From Chelativorans sp. AA-79 (GTDB lineage: Bacteria; Pseudomonadota; Alphaproteobacteria; Rhizobiales; Rhizobiaceae), in contig NZ_CP120361.1 in the NCBI RefSeq assembly GCF_029457495.1, forward strand, positions 1,442,001 to 1,506,000: a stretch of DNA of 64,000 nt. The letters are read 5' to 3'. Position 1 is the stretch's first letter, and every line of letters starts with the position of its first letter. The notes beneath the pieces were generated by a model. The model saw nothing but the letters and a program-made list of their open reading frames with translations, had not been told where the DNA came from and did not search any database. The position numbers and the translations under genes were made by a program. Below, in pieces: positions 1 through 8,641 of this stretch.

Positions 1-819
1 AAACGAGAACAGGGTAAAGGCTGCAGCGCCGATGACAGGGCCGAAGAATATGGTCGACCCGCCGACGAAGGTCTGCAGGACCACCTGCGCCGAGACGTCG
101 CTCGCAAACAGCGAATAGTTCGCCGTCTCGTTCGAGATTGCCAGGAGCGCGCCAGCCACACCCGTGAACATCGCCGAGATCGCAAACACGATCACCTTTG
201 AGGAATGGGCGTTGTAGCCGAGGAAACGCACGCGCTGTTCGTTGTCACGCAGGGCCAGCGTGAGACGGCCGAAGGGGGTGCGGGTGTAGGACCAGAGAGC
301 AAGACCGCAGAGCACCACCCATGTCAGGGTCAGGTAATAGACTTCCAGCGTGGAGCCGAAAATGATCCCGCTCCACGGCATCCGCATGGAGGACACACCC
401 GCTTCACCGCCGAAGAGATCCTCCAGCCGCGGCGCCAGCGAATGGAAGAGCTCGGCGATCGCGAGCGTGACCAAAGCGAAATAGACGCCCGAACGCATCG
501 TCGCGAAGTAGCCGGCGATGAGCCCGATGAGGAGACCGACTGCCGCACCCGCGAGCGGAACGAGTGGCGTCGGAAAAGGAAACCCGTCCTCGATCGCAAT
601 CATCAGATGAAGTGCTGCGAAGGCTCCTAGTCCGAAATAGGCGGCATGGCCGAAGGAAAGCAGTCCGGCCTGACCGATGAGCAGATTGAATGCCAGAGCA
701 AAGAGGCTTGCGATCAGCACGTTGACCAGCGCGTTCTGCCAGGCAATCCCCATGAACGGAGGGATGACGATCAGCAGAGCCAGCAGGACGATGGAAAGAA
801 GCATGTTACGCATCGGCAT
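1..819 (-). CDS. Branched-chain amino acid-type ABC permease (LivM-like), 3' end beyond window
   Basis: This is the second membrane subunit of a LivFGHMJ-type importer. The frame stays open from the ATG at 819 down to base 1 (273 codons), so the C-terminus lies outside the window. Hydrophobic segments alternate with short loops, and the stretch NLLIGQAGLLSFGHAAYFGLG is the classic LivM signature of the BPD_transp_2 family. It begins five bases after the stop of the LivH-like gene, and both follow the binding-protein gene on the same strand, giving one operon. A second ATG in frame at 813 is a possible start. The solute cannot be read from the sequence; relatives carry amino acids, urea or amides. 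Confidence 0.9.
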   Translation of the reverse strand, partial: MPMRNMLLSIVLLALLIVIPPFMGIAWQNALVNVLIASLFALAFNLLIGQAGLLSFGHAAYFGLGAFAALHLMIAIEDGFPFPTPLVPLAGAAVGLLIGLIAGYFATMRSGVYFALVTLAIAELFHSLAPRLEDLFGGEAGVSSMRMPWSGIIFGSTLEVYYLTLTWVVLCGLALWSYTRTPFGRLTLALRDNEQRVRFLGYNAHSSKVIVFAISAMFTGVAGALLAISNETANYSLFASDVSAQVVLQTFVGGSTIFFGPVIGAAAFTLFSF

Positions 820-824
820 TCTCT

Positions 825-1766
825 CTAGCTGCGCTCGCCCATGAGACCCGCCGGGCGGACCAACAGGACGATCAGCATCAGAGCAAAGGGAATTGTCGCG
901 CTGACCGAGGAGAGCTCCAGCGTCATCAGCCCTTCGAAGGAGCGCGCCCAGTCACCCAGGCCCACCAGCGAGAAGAGCGTTGCCAGCGACCAGTCGAGGC
1001 CGACGGCAAACGAGGAGAAGAGCCCGATCAGAAGTGACGCGACGAGCGATCCCTTCAGCGATCCGAGGCCGCCGACGACCACGACGACGAACACGATCAC
1101 GCCGAGCTCCAGGCCCATGTTCGGATTGGTGGGGTAGAACGCTCCGGCCACCGCCCCGGCAAGCCCTGCCAGCGCTGCGCCGGTGCCGAACACGAACATG
1201 AAGACCATCGGGATGTTGTGTCCCAGCGCCTCAGCCATGGCCGGAAGGCGTTCCGCCGCGCGCACGATGATGCCCGTGCGGGTGCGGGTCAGGAGCAGCC
1301 AGAGCACCGTGAACATGACGATCGCCACGCCGCCGATGAAGAGCCGATAGAAGGGATAGTCTGCGCCGAAAATCTGGAAGGCGGAGAAGCGCATCTCGGA
1401 AGGCATCTGGTAATTTACCGGAAAGTCGCCGAAGAAGAGCTTGATGAGTTCCTCGATGATCAGCGCCAGGCCGAAGGTCAGCAAGAGCTCATGGGCGTGA
1501 CCATGAACATGCACGCGCGGCAGAAGGAAGCGCTCGACCGCCATGCCCGTCATACCGACGAAGATCGGCGCGACGATGACGCCGGCCCAGAAGCCGAAGA
1601 CGGAGGAAACCGCATAGGCGACATAGGCGCCCAGCATGTAGAACGACGCATGCGCGAAGTTCAGCACGCCCATCATGCCGAAGATGAGCGTCAGGCCGGC
1701 GGAAACCATAAACAACAACAGTCCATAGGTCACGCCGTTCAACGTGGAGATGATCGCGAATTCCAT
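825..1766 (-). CDS. Branched-chain amino acid-type ABC permease (LivH-like)
   Basis: A 313-residue integral membrane protein, the usual length for LivH-type permeases. The N-terminus contains GLTLIFGMMGVLNFAHASFYMLGAY, the conserved LivH motif around the first helices, and the C-terminal half has the GGLGSLKGSLVASLLIGL motif. It would pair with the LivM-like protein encoded next to form the transmembrane channel. The gene follows the binding protein by about 70 bases and precedes livM-like by 5 bases. No ATPase genes are in view; they are expected just beyond the left edge. Confidence 0.92.
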   Translation of the reverse strand: MEFAIISTLNGVTYGLLLFMVSAGLTLIFGMMGVLNFAHASFYMLGAYVAYAVSSVFGFWAGVIVAPIFVGMTGMAVERFLLPRVHVHGHAHELLLTFGLALIIEELIKLFFGDFPVNYQMPSEMRFSAFQIFGADYPFYRLFIGGVAIVMFTVLWLLLTRTRTGIIVRAAERLPAMAEALGHNIPMVFMFVFGTGAALAGLAGAVAGAFYPTNPNMGLELGVIVFVVVVVGGLGSLKGSLVASLLIGLFSSFAVGLDWSLATLFSLVGLGDWARSFEGLMTLELSSVSATIPFALMLIVLLVRPAGLMGERS

Positions 1767-1837
1767 AGGTCTTCCGGGAGCTGACGGACAGGATGCTGGT
1801 CCGTGACATGCACGAACCAGCGTTCAATGACGGGACC

Positions 1838-3070
1838 CTATTCCGCAGGGCGTTCCATCTTGCAGCTGTCCTGCACCGGATTGACCGCCTGTTCGCCAGC
1901 AATGACCTTGACCGTCTCGAAGCCCATGTTCGTGCCGTCGGCGGGATACTTGGGATTTTCGACGACCTTGGAGACGACCACGGGGCGGATCGTCTGGTGA
2001 TCCTCCTTACGGACCGAAATCGGGCCGATCGGGCTCTCGTAGGTGGTGTTTTCGAGCGCCAGCGCGATCTTCGTCGCATCGATGTCGCCGCCGCCGAAGT
2101 CGACGGTGTTCAGCGCCTGCTGCAAGGCACCGAGCGCGAAAGCGGTGTGGCCTTCGACGAAGATCGGGTAATTGCCCGTCGCCGCCTTGTAGCTTTCGGC
2201 GAATTTGCCGTCCGTTGCGGCGTTGTCGTAGTTGTTGGCAATATAGTGGCCGAGCGCCGTCTTGCCGGCGTTGGCGATATTGCCGGGCTGATCGAGGAAG
2301 GCGGTGGCGAAGGTCACGTCGAGGCCCGCATCGCCTGCCGCCTTCATCAGCAGCAGCAGGTCGTTGGACCAGTTGCCGGTGAACACGGTATCCGGAGCCG
2401 CCGATCTGATCCGCGCGACGAAAGGCGCAAAGTCCTGGATCTTGTTGACGTCGTGGAGCACTTCGTCGACAACAGTGTAGCCGCCCTCTGCTGCCGCAGC
2501 TTCGACGGCAGCCTGCATGTCCTGGCCCCAGGAATAGTTCTGGTTGATCGAATAGACCTTGTCGCCGAGGTCACCCGACTCCTTCATCGCGCTGACAAGC
2601 GCGTTCACCCGCATCGGAGCGGTCGTGGTGTAGCGGAAGTGGTAGAACTGGCACTTGTCGCCCGTCAGTTCCATCGCCTCGCCGCCAAGGTTGATGAAGA
2701 TCACCTCCTTGCCGGGATTGCGGATGTTGTGCTTGCGCACGTCTTCCGTGAGCTGGCCGGCAATTGCCGAGGAAGCGCCTTGGAAGATGATGTCGACGCC
2801 ATCGGCGACAGCCTGGCGGAACTTGTCAGCCGCTTCGGGCGAACCGCCGGCGTTGTCGTATTCCGTGACGACGACCGGTTCGCCGTTGAAGCCGCCTGCC
2901 TCGTTGATGCGATCGACGCCATACTTGACGGCATTGGCGTACAGTCGGCCCGTGGACGTCTGCGCGCCGGAAAGGCTCTCGATGATGCCGATCTTCAACG
3001 GCTCGGCGTGAAGGGCAGTTGCGCTCAATGCGGCCGCGGTCGAGACCGCGCTCATGACGAGACTTCTCAT
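1838..3070 (-). CDS. ABC transporter substrate-binding protein, Peripla_BP_6 (LivK/UrtA/AmiC-like)
   Basis: Periplasmic solute receptor feeding the LivH/LivM-like permeases encoded downstream. The chosen ATG (3070) gives about 410 residues starting MRSLVMSAVSTAAALSATALHA, a clear Sec signal peptide; a longer frame to 3127 adds a non-signal-like extension and is rejected. The mature part opens with LKIGIIESLSGAQTSTGRLYANAVKYGVDRINEAGG, the type I periplasmic binding fold start of Peripla_BP_6. It is the first gene of the operon and is divergent from a GntR regulator, with paired operator-like repeats between them. Substrate is unknown; amino acids, urea or short amides are the family range. 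Confidence 0.9.
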   Translation of the reverse strand: MRSLVMSAVSTAAALSATALHAEPLKIGIIESLSGAQTSTGRLYANAVKYGVDRINEAGGFNGEPVVVTEYDNAGGSPEAADKFRQAVADGVDIIFQGASSAIAGQLTEDVRKHNIRNPGKEVIFINLGGEAMELTGDKCQFYHFRYTTTAPMRVNALVSAMKESGDLGDKVYSINQNYSWGQDMQAAVEAAAAEGGYTVVDEVLHDVNKIQDFAPFVARIRSAAPDTVFTGNWSNDLLLLMKAAGDAGLDVTFATAFLDQPGNIANAGKTALGHYIANNYDNAATDGKFAESYKAATGNYPIFVEGHTAFALGALQQALNTVDFGGGDIDATKIALALENTTYESPIGPISVRKEDHQTIRPVVVSKVVENPKYPADGTNMGFETVKVIAGEQAVNPVQDSCKMERPAE

Positions 3071-3151
3071 ATTTTTCGCTCCCGAAGTGTCTGTCCGTGT
3101 GCCGTACCCTTCGGCGTCGCTCACCAAGGGTCCTCCTGAGGCACTGCGGGC

Positions 3152-3204
3152 ATGTAATCACACACCTCTCAGCCTGTAAAGCTCTGAGATATGTGATCAC
3201 ACAT
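3152..3204. promoter_or_regulatory. Paired operator-like repeats between divergent importer and GntR gene
   Basis: ATGTAATCACACA (3152-3164) and ATGTGATCACACA (3191-3203) are direct repeats differing at one base. Each has a palindromic TGTGATCACA-like core, and their starts are 39 bases apart. They sit 80-135 bases upstream of the binding-protein start and about 135 bases upstream of the GntR start. Paired palindromes in a divergent promoter are typical for FadR-family GntR proteins, so they are the best candidates for the neighbouring regulator's sites. This is inference. Confidence 0.55.
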
Positions 3205-3338
3205 CGCAAATTTGGAGGAATGGCTGCTTTTCGTTGTGTACCTACCCGATTGAACGTAGAACGACTGACGGCTTGGAGGTCGCGCAGGCGCTCCGAGCAC
3301 GGTAAGACTGATTCGATGACCTAGCGGGGCCAGAGGAC

Positions 3339-4064
3339 GTGAACACTTTCGATCCGACGATGAAAAGCCAGCGGACGCTGGTGCCGGTCGATGTGTCGAC
3401 GGTGCAGGATCGGGTTTACCAGAGCCTCCGTCTTGGACTGCTCAAGGGCGAGTTCCTTCCAGGGGAGCAGGTTTCGATTCGCGCCCTTGCGGAAGTGTTC
3501 GGCACAAGCCCCATGCCGGTGCGCGAGGCGGTGGCGCGCCTGATCGCGGAACGGGCAATCGAGCAATCGGGGCCGCGGACACTTCGGGTTGCGCCTTATC
3601 TCGCCTCCGATCACGAGAACTACATTCGCGTGCGCATGCAACTGGAAGGCTATGCGGCCGAGAGGGCGGCAAGCGCACCGAAGAACCCGGCCCTCACCGA
3701 TGCGCTGAGGCGCCATAACGACAGCATGCAGGAAGCCCTTGAGGTCCGCGACTTCGACGCGGCACTTGCTGGCAACCAGGCGTTCCATTTCGAGCTCTAT
3801 CGTGCCGGCGGCTATCCGCAACTGCTCGACATCATCTCGACGCTGTGGCTTCGCACCGGCCCGATCGTAGCTTCTGCGCGCAAGGATGAAGGTCTGTTCT
3901 ATCGGATCTTCAATAACGGCGTTCGCATCCACACCAACGCTATCGAGGCGATTTTCCAGCGCGACCGAGCGGCAGCGCGCCACGCGATCAACCTCGACAT
4001 CCGCTCATCCCACCTGTCGATCCGGCGCTTTTATCAACGTGCATCAGGAGAGGCAGGCGGCTAA
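3339..4064 (+). CDS. GntR-family transcriptional regulator (FadR/FCD subfamily)
   Basis: A 241-residue regulator. The N-terminal winged helix (roughly residues 20-85) contains VYQSLRLGLLKGEFLPGEQVSIRALAEVFGTSPMPVREAVARLIAE, the diagnostic GntR segment with the PVREA recognition helix. The rest is an all-helical FCD ligand domain with the metal-type histidines expected of the family (for example HFELYR). The GTG at 3339 gives full length; an in-frame ATG at 3360 is the alternative and neither has an ideal ribosome site. Divergent from the Liv-type importer, it probably controls it in response to the transported solute or a catabolite. Confidence 0.9.
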   Translation: MNTFDPTMKSQRTLVPVDVSTVQDRVYQSLRLGLLKGEFLPGEQVSIRALAEVFGTSPMPVREAVARLIAERAIEQSGPRTLRVAPYLASDHENYIRVRMQLEGYAAERAASAPKNPALTDALRRHNDSMQEALEVRDFDAALAGNQAFHFELYRAGGYPQLLDIISTLWLRTGPIVASARKDEGLFYRIFNNGVRIHTNAIEAIFQRDRAAARHAINLDIRSSHLSIRRFYQRASGEAGG

Positions 4065-4561
4065 CTCGCTCTGCCCCACTTTCACAAGCGCGAGGAACAA
4101 CCCGCTGATACCGTCCTCAGGCGGGCATTCTTCGATGCCATGAGTCCGAGCGGTAAGAGCTACTTCAGGCACTCTGTCGGGCTTAGGCGAACGGCAGCTT
4201 CCGGGGAATCCAAAAGCAGGCTGAACGACCGGAACGGGGGGCGCGAAGCGGTCGTTTCCTGCACGAAATGAAGGCTACATGTGAAAGCGTGCAAAGTCGA
4301 GTACTCGAATCCGAACGACGGACTGTGTCCGCTCCTGACCTTGGTCGTTTCGCCGCACATGGTAGAGTGGCGCCAAGCGTCACACTAGGACTGCCAGCGA
4401 GTGTCGGTATCGGTAGTTGCGAGCCCCCGCAACCACTCTACAGCACGCTAGATCACTCTATTATACGATCCTCTACGACACGCTATCCCCTTGAATCGAT
4501 AGATTCAAGTCAGGTTCGGAGCGCTTCTGGCTGCCGTCGACCCGACTTCCTGCGCGACCTG
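4065..4561. other. Intergenic debris without a convincing gene
   Basis: No frame here has a family signature. The only recognisable item is the att-like or recombinase-tail scar at 4402-4436. The sequence ends where the inverted repeat of an IS3 element begins (4562). Confidence 0.6.
4402..4436 (-). repeat. 35-bp scar identical to recombinase C-terminal tail at 52554-52588 (att-like)
   Basis: These 35 bases are identical to 52554-52588. On the minus strand they read VVAGARNYRYRH, the tail of a large serine recombinase, and here run on to a stop after SLAVLV. The core GTTGCGAGCCCCCGCAAC (4416-4433) has inverted arms GTTGCG/CGCAAC and ends in CCCCCGCAACCA, resembling the 3' end of initiator tRNA-Met. 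No other recombinase sequence is present, so it looks like an integration scar. Confidence 0.65.
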
Positions 4562-5321
4562 TGACGTGCTCCCCTGAAATGTCGTCGCTTTGTGGTTAGT
4601 CTGCTCTTGGAGAGAGGGAGACTGGCAATGAAGCGATCGCGCTTTTCGGACGAGCAGATCATCGGCATTCTGAAGGAACACCAGGCCGGGCTGTCGGCGA
4701 CGGATCTGTGCCGCAAATACGGGATCAGAGACGCGACGTTCTACACCTGGCGCAAGCAGTATGGCGGCATGGAGGTGTCGGAGGCCAAGCGGCTGAAGGC
4801 GCTGGAGGAGGAGAATGCGCACCTGAAGAAGCTTCTGGTGGAGCAGATGATGGATGTGTCGACGCTGCGCGAGATGCCGGCAAAAAACTTCTGACGCCCG
4901 GTTCGAGGAGACAGGCCGTGGACTGGGCCATTGAAGAGAGGGGATATTCCCAACGCCGTGCGTGCGGTCTGGTGGGCATTGCGCCGCGCGTCTACCGCTA
5001 CCGCTCGTCGCGGCCGGACGATGCCGGCCTGCGCCAGAGGCTACGCGAGCTGGCGGCGCAGCGCCGGCGCTTCGGCTATCGCCGGCTGCACCTGCTCTTG
5101 AGGCAGGAGGGCGTGACGGTGAACTGGAAGAAGCTCTATCGGCTCTACAAGGAGGAGCGGCTGACCGTGCGCAAGCGCGGCGGCCGTAAGCGAGCGCTCG
5201 GCACGAGAGCACCGATGGCGATCCCGCAGGCCCCCAACCAGCGCTGGAGCCTCGACTTCGTCTCCGACACGCTGACCGACGGCAGGCGCTTCCGCATCCT
5301 GTGCGCATGCGTTGAAGACTA
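4562..5321 (+). mobile_element. IS3-family insertion sequence, left part only
   Basis: The element begins with the terminal repeat TGACGTGCTCCCC (4562-4574), shared with the IS end at 52897. It carries orfA and the first part of orfB joined by a typical frameshift window, then stops abruptly inside orfB at about 5321. There is no right end. It is a fragment and could not move by itself. Confidence 0.85.
4628..4894 (+). CDS. IS3-family transposase OrfA (helix-turn-helix subunit)
   Basis: An 88-residue HTH_Tnp_1 protein. MKRSRFSDEQIIGILKEHQ followed by LSATDLCRKYGIRDATFYTWRKQYGG is the standard OrfA DNA-binding part, and the C-terminal LKALEEENAHLKKLLVEQ is the leucine-zipper segment. ATG at 4628 follows a GAGAGAGGGAG ribosome site. 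The run AAAAAAC at 4882-4888 lies just before the stop and is the expected -1 slippage site leading into orfB. The subunit itself looks intact although the element is truncated. Confidence 0.88.
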   Translation: MKRSRFSDEQIIGILKEHQAGLSATDLCRKYGIRDATFYTWRKQYGGMEVSEAKRLKALEEENAHLKKLLVEQMMDVSTLREMPAKNF

Positions 5322-5322
5322 A
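4880..5322 (+). pseudogene. IS3-family transposase OrfB, truncated before the catalytic core
   Basis: Entered by -1 frameshifting from orfA. It reads the HTH_21 region (SQRRACGLVGIAPRVYRYRS, then RRFGYRRLHLLLRQEG) up to NQRWSLDFVSDTLTDGRRFRILCACVED, the start of the rve integrase core with the first catalytic Asp, and then meets a stop in foreign sequence at 5322. The second Asp and the Glu of the DDE triad are missing. The matching kind of 3' end, in inverted orientation, is found near 53 kb. Confidence 0.85.
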
Positions 5323-5586
5323 CGGCATTCCGCTCGTGGGCGCACACACGGCACGCGCCGTCATCGCCGGAACGGCTTTCATGCTGACCGACGACAGCCT
5401 GCTCATGCTTGCGATTCAGGACGTCTCCACCGGCGGCATCCGCCTTGAGGAGACAGGGTGAATCCGGATATCGTCGTCAACCGCGACATCCGTTACGAGA
5501 ATGGAGCCGACCCGCAGATCGAGGCGGCATTCCAGGCGATCGCGGATCGGTTTAAAGCACCGAGCACCCGACCTGACGCTGAGTAG
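5323..5586 (+). other. Fragment of unknown gene plus a small ORF (5458-5586, 42 aa)
   Basis: Just after the IS breakpoint a frame reads TNGIPLVGAHTARAVIAGTAF and on to a TGA at 5459-5461. It overlaps a GTG start at 5458 of a 42-residue acidic ORF beginning VNPDIVVNRDIRYENGADPQ and ending at 5586. The GTGA overlap and protein-like composition suggest two genuine coupled genes, the first having lost its 5' end. I do not recognise either family. With the ParB fragment downstream they may be debris of a plasmid or integrative element. Confidence 0.4.
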
Positions 5587-5708
5587 ACGCTAACCGCCAC
5601 GGATGGCCATCAGCAACAATGAGCGCGAGAGGAGCGACCGGGTTCGGTCGACGGGTTGGAAGGCTGAGAGAGAGAGGCTCTCGGCCGCCCGTCGCGGAGT
5701 ATCCGACC

Positions 5709-5885
5709 ATGGCCAAGCCTGCCAAGAAGATCGTCTTCTCGCGCTCGCGAGACATCCCCTTCAACAAGCTCGTGCTGAGCGATTCCAACGTCCGCCGTGT
5801 CAGGCTCGACACCAATGTCGCGGAACTGGCCGACGACATCGCCCGCCGCCAGGACCTCGTGCAGGGACTCAACGTCCGGCCAGGT
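5709..5885 (+). pseudogene. ParB/Spo0J-like partition gene, N-terminal fragment
   Basis: From ATG 5709 the frame reads MAKPAKKIVFSRSRDIPFNK, then LVLSDSNVRRV and ELADDIARR to LNVRPG (about 59 residues). This is the start of the ParB-like nuclease/partition domain of rhizobial plasmid and ICE proteins, which normally exceed 600 residues. After codon 59 the frame continues antisense to the neighbouring permease gene and has no family resemblance. It therefore marks a recombination joint at about 5885, only 25 bases from the permease stop. It indicates an old plasmid-like or ICE insertion here. Confidence 0.75.
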
Positions 5886-5910
5886 CAACGACCGAGCACA
5901 AATGCCGCTA

Positions 5911-6669
5911 TCAGGCGGCTTCCCAGTGCAGGAGCTTCTTGCCGATATAAACGAAGAGGCTATCCAGCAGCGCGCCGAGAATGCCGAGCTGAATGAGGCC
6001 GACGAACATGCGGTCGACCAGGAAATACTGTCGCGCTTCATTGAGCCGATAGCCAATCCCGGAGGATGCCCCGGTCAGTTCGGCAGCGACGAGGCTGAGG
6101 AAGGCCAGCGCTGCACCAAAGCGCAGTCCTGCGAAAACGTGTGGCGCGGCAGCGGGGATGACGACTTCCAGGAATTCCCGTGGCCGCGACGCGCCGAGCG
6201 AACGCGACGCTCTTATGTACGTGTCCGGTATGTGCTCCATGCCGTGATGCGTGCTGAGCCATACGGCAAGGAAAACGGTGTAGCCGATGACGAAATATTT
6301 CGACTGCTCGCCTATGCCGAACCAGACGATCGCCACCGGCACCAGGGCGATAGCGGGGATTGGACGCAGGAGCGTGAACAGCGGATAGAGCGCGACCCGG
6401 AAGAGCTGAATTCTGGCGGTGAGCAGTCCAAGCAGGATGCCGAGCGTGGCTCCGACGAGAAAGCCGACACCCGCGCGCGTGAGAGAAACCGAGAGATCGC
6501 TCAGCAAAACCCCATCCTGATAAAGCCTCACGGCTGCTGCTCCCACCTGTAGAGGTGACGGGAACAAGCGCGGATTTATCAATTCCGCAGCCGAGATACC
6601 CTGCCAGATCAGGAGAATGACCAAGAGCGACAACGCCGCCATTCCGATTCTTCCCGACGATGCGAGCAT
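5911..6669 (-). CDS. ABC transporter permease (SsuC/TauC-like)
   Basis: A roughly 252-residue membrane subunit of the nitrate/sulfonate/taurine (BPD_transp_1) importer class. The EAA-like loop reads ASRSLGASRPREFLEVVIPAAAPHVFAGLRFG, characteristic of SsuC. ATG 6669 is used; a GTG at 6675 is possible. It is transcribed away from the ATPase and binding-protein genes, an unusual split of one transporter into divergent halves around a ~130-base promoter region. The 3' end abuts a ParB fragment, so the locus was rearranged close by. The solute is not readable; the neighbouring amidohydrolase suggests a nitrogen heterocycle or amide. Confidence 0.88.
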   Translation of the reverse strand: MLASSGRIGMAALSLLVILLIWQGISAAELINPRLFPSPLQVGAAAVRLYQDGVLLSDLSVSLTRAGVGFLVGATLGILLGLLTARIQLFRVALYPLFTLLRPIPAIALVPVAIVWFGIGEQSKYFVIGYTVFLAVWLSTHHGMEHIPDTYIRASRSLGASRPREFLEVVIPAAAPHVFAGLRFGAALAFLSLVAAELTGASSGIGYRLNEARQYFLVDRMFVGLIQLGILGALLDSLFVYIGKKLLHWEAA

Positions 6670-6802
6670 CGGCACCAGCCTTTCTACATATTGCCTATGA
6701 AATAGGCATATCCAAAGAGAGTCTAAATATATAGCAATTTATTGCTGGCGCACGCCATCCGGATCGGCAAACATCGGGTCATTGAAAGGATCGTCTGCCC
6801 GA

Positions 6803-7591
6803 ATGTCCTCAGCCAGCACCACCACGCAAGCCACTGGGCGCGTCGAGATTTCCAACGTCTCCGTTAGCTACAGCGGCCGCGACGGCGACCGCGTCGCGCT
6901 CTCGCCGACCGATCTCATCCTCACGCCTGGCACATTCACCGCTCTCATAGGACCGTCTGGCTGCGGAAAGTCGACACTGCTGAACGTGGTGGCCGGTTTC
7001 GTGGTGCCGACCACTGGCGGCGTGGTTGTGGACAGGCGGCAGGTAGACGGCCCACACCCCAGTGTCGGCGTTACCTTTCAGAGCTTCGCACTCTTCCCCT
7101 GGTTCACTGCGCTTGGAAATGTCGAGTTTCCGCTCCGCCGCCTTGCCATGAGCAAGGCCGAGCGTCGCCAAATGGCGATGGAAGCACTCTCGGAGGTCGG
7201 GCTCGCCGACCATGCGCAAAAATATCCGAGCGAGCTTTCAGGCGGCATGAAGCAGCGCGTGGCAATTGCCCGCACCTTCACCTCCGATCCCGCCGTACTT
7301 CTGATGGATGAGCCGTTCGGCGCGCTGGACGCCCAGACGCGTTTGCGGATGCAGGAGCTACTCATGCAGATCTGGTCGCGGCACAGGAAGACCGTCCTGT
7401 TCGTCACTCACGATGTCGACGAGGCGCTGCGATTGGCCGACCTTGTCTGCGTGATGACGCTCGGCCCAGGCCGCATCTGCGAGCGCATCCCAGTCGACCT
7501 CCCGCGACCGCGCGGCATCGACCGCATGTCTCCCGAATTTCTCGAGTACCGCAGCCGGATGCTGGACCTGTTGCGGCATGACGACCCCTGA
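6803..7591 (+). CDS. ABC transporter ATP-binding protein (SsuB/TauB-like)
   Basis: A 262-residue ATPase partner of the SsuC-like permease. Walker A is [11 protein letters not shown], the signature is [15 protein letters not shown], Walker B is [12 protein letters not shown], and the switch histidine follows in [11 protein letters not shown]. The [19 protein letters not shown]-loop context is typical for the Ssu/Tau/Nrt clade. ATG 6803 is preferred to an upstream TTG at 6782. It is followed 24 bases later by the binding-protein gene. Confidence 0.9.
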   Translation: MSSASTTTQATGRVEISNVSVSYSGRDGDRVALSPTDLILTPGTFTALIGPSGCGKSTLLNVVAGFVVPTTGGVVVDRRQVDGPHPSVGVTFQSFALFPWFTALGNVEFPLRRLAMSKAERRQMAMEALSEVGLADHAQKYPSELSGGMKQRVAIARTFTSDPAVLLMDEPFGALDAQTRLRMQELLMQIWSRHRKTVLFVTHDVDEALRLADLVCVMTLGPGRICERIPVDLPRPRGIDRMSPEFLEYRSRMLDLLRHDDP

Positions 7592-7615
7592 CAACCAAGA
7601 ACGAAAGAGGTGAAC

Positions 7616-8575
7616 ATGAAATCGCGAAAGCCACTGTTTCTGGCCGCTGCCCTGCTTCTCTCGGCAGGCGTCGTGCAGGCCGAGCCGATCGTGTTCGGCA
7701 CCACGCCGAACCTTCAGACCGCGCCTGTCGTAGTCGCTGCCGAGAAGGGCTATTTCGACGAAGAGGGGGTGGAGGTCGAGTTCGTCAACTTCACGTCGGG
7801 GCGCGCCGCGCTGGAGGCTATTATCGGCGGTCAACTCGATATGGGCTTCATGGCTGAATATCCGGTGGCGGTTGCGGCCCTGAACGAGCAGGAGTTTCGC
7901 GTCGTGGCGGGGCTGTCGAAGTATGCGGCCAACAGGATCATCTCCAAGGCATCGGTCGGGTTCGAGACCGTGCACGACCTCGAAGGCAAGCGTGTAGGCA
8001 CGACAGTCGGCTCGAACGCCGCCTACTTTGCCGAACTTGTGCTCGGCAACGCCGGCGTCAATGCCGAGATCGTCAACGTCGCGCCTCCGGACATCGTACC
8101 GGCGCTCGCGCGCGGCGACATTGATGCAGGTGTGATGTTTCCCGATTTCTACCCTGCGGCCGCAGAAGCGCTGGGCGATGACTATCGCGAACAACTTAGC
8201 AGCGACTATATCGCCAATTTCGTCCTCGCGGCCTCACCGGCAATGGTCGATGAACGCGCCGCCGATGTTGAAGCGTTTCTGAGAGCGCTGGTGAAGGCCG
8301 AGAGCTTCATTGAGGAAAATCCTTCCGAAGCGCAAGCGATCCTTTCCCAAGCCACGCAAGGAGCGCTGACGCCGGAAGCGGTAGCCGGAAAATGGAGCGA
8401 GGCGGAATATGCAATCGTCCTCGACGAAACCCTCGTTGAACTGCTGCTCTCCCAGGCGCAGTGGGTGGTGGAAGGCGGCATCCTCAGCGGCGATCTTTCT
8501 CGGGAGAAGTTACTGAGCTACTTCGCCACCGACGCTCTCGAGTCTGTGGATCCGGATCGCGTAAGCCTCGACTGA
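7616..8575 (+). CDS. ABC transporter substrate-binding protein (NMT1/SsuA-like)
   Basis: A 319-residue periplasmic receptor. The N-terminus MKSRKPLFLAAALLLSAGVVQA is a Sec signal peptide, and the mature protein opens EPIVFGTTPNLQTAPVVVAAEKGYF, the usual start of NMT1/SsuA proteins. ATG 7616 is set by the AAAGAGG ribosome site just upstream. The internal motif DLEGKRVGTTVGSNAAYF is the family's ligand-loop region. Together with the ATPase before it and the divergent permease it makes a complete importer, and it precedes the amidohydrolase that may act on the imported compound. Confidence 0.88.
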   Translation: MKSRKPLFLAAALLLSAGVVQAEPIVFGTTPNLQTAPVVVAAEKGYFDEEGVEVEFVNFTSGRAALEAIIGGQLDMGFMAEYPVAVAALNEQEFRVVAGLSKYAANRIISKASVGFETVHDLEGKRVGTTVGSNAAYFAELVLGNAGVNAEIVNVAPPDIVPALARGDIDAGVMFPDFYPAAAEALGDDYREQLSSDYIANFVLAASPAMVDERAADVEAFLRALVKAESFIEENPSEAQAILSQATQGALTPEAVAGKWSEAEYAIVLDETLVELLLSQAQWVVEGGILSGDLSREKLLSYFATDALESVDPDRVSLD

Positions 8576-8581
8576 ACCAGT

Positions 8582-8613
8582 GCCGGGCGGGCGCGGAAAC
8601 CCGCTCGCCCGGC
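8582..8613 (+). terminator. Strong intercistronic stem-loop
   Basis: GCCGGGCG pairs with CGCCCGGC, with further inner pairing around an AAA loop, six bases after the binding-protein stop. No good T-run follows, so it more likely stabilises the upstream mRNA or attenuates than fully terminates before the amidohydrolase gene. Confidence 0.6.
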
Positions 8614-8641
8614 CATTTCCTCTCCTTTCTACGGAGTCTCG

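Noticed and set aside
1793..3139. A 448-codon plus-strand frame
   Set aside because: It is antisense to the complete substrate-binding-protein gene, which has a signal peptide and family motifs.
4416..4433. Possible initiator tRNA-Met gene at the CCCCCGCAACCA sequence
   Set aside because: Only a 3'-end-like stretch is present; no cloverleaf, anticodon arm or T-loop can be formed, and the same sequence is recombinase coding at 52.6 kb.
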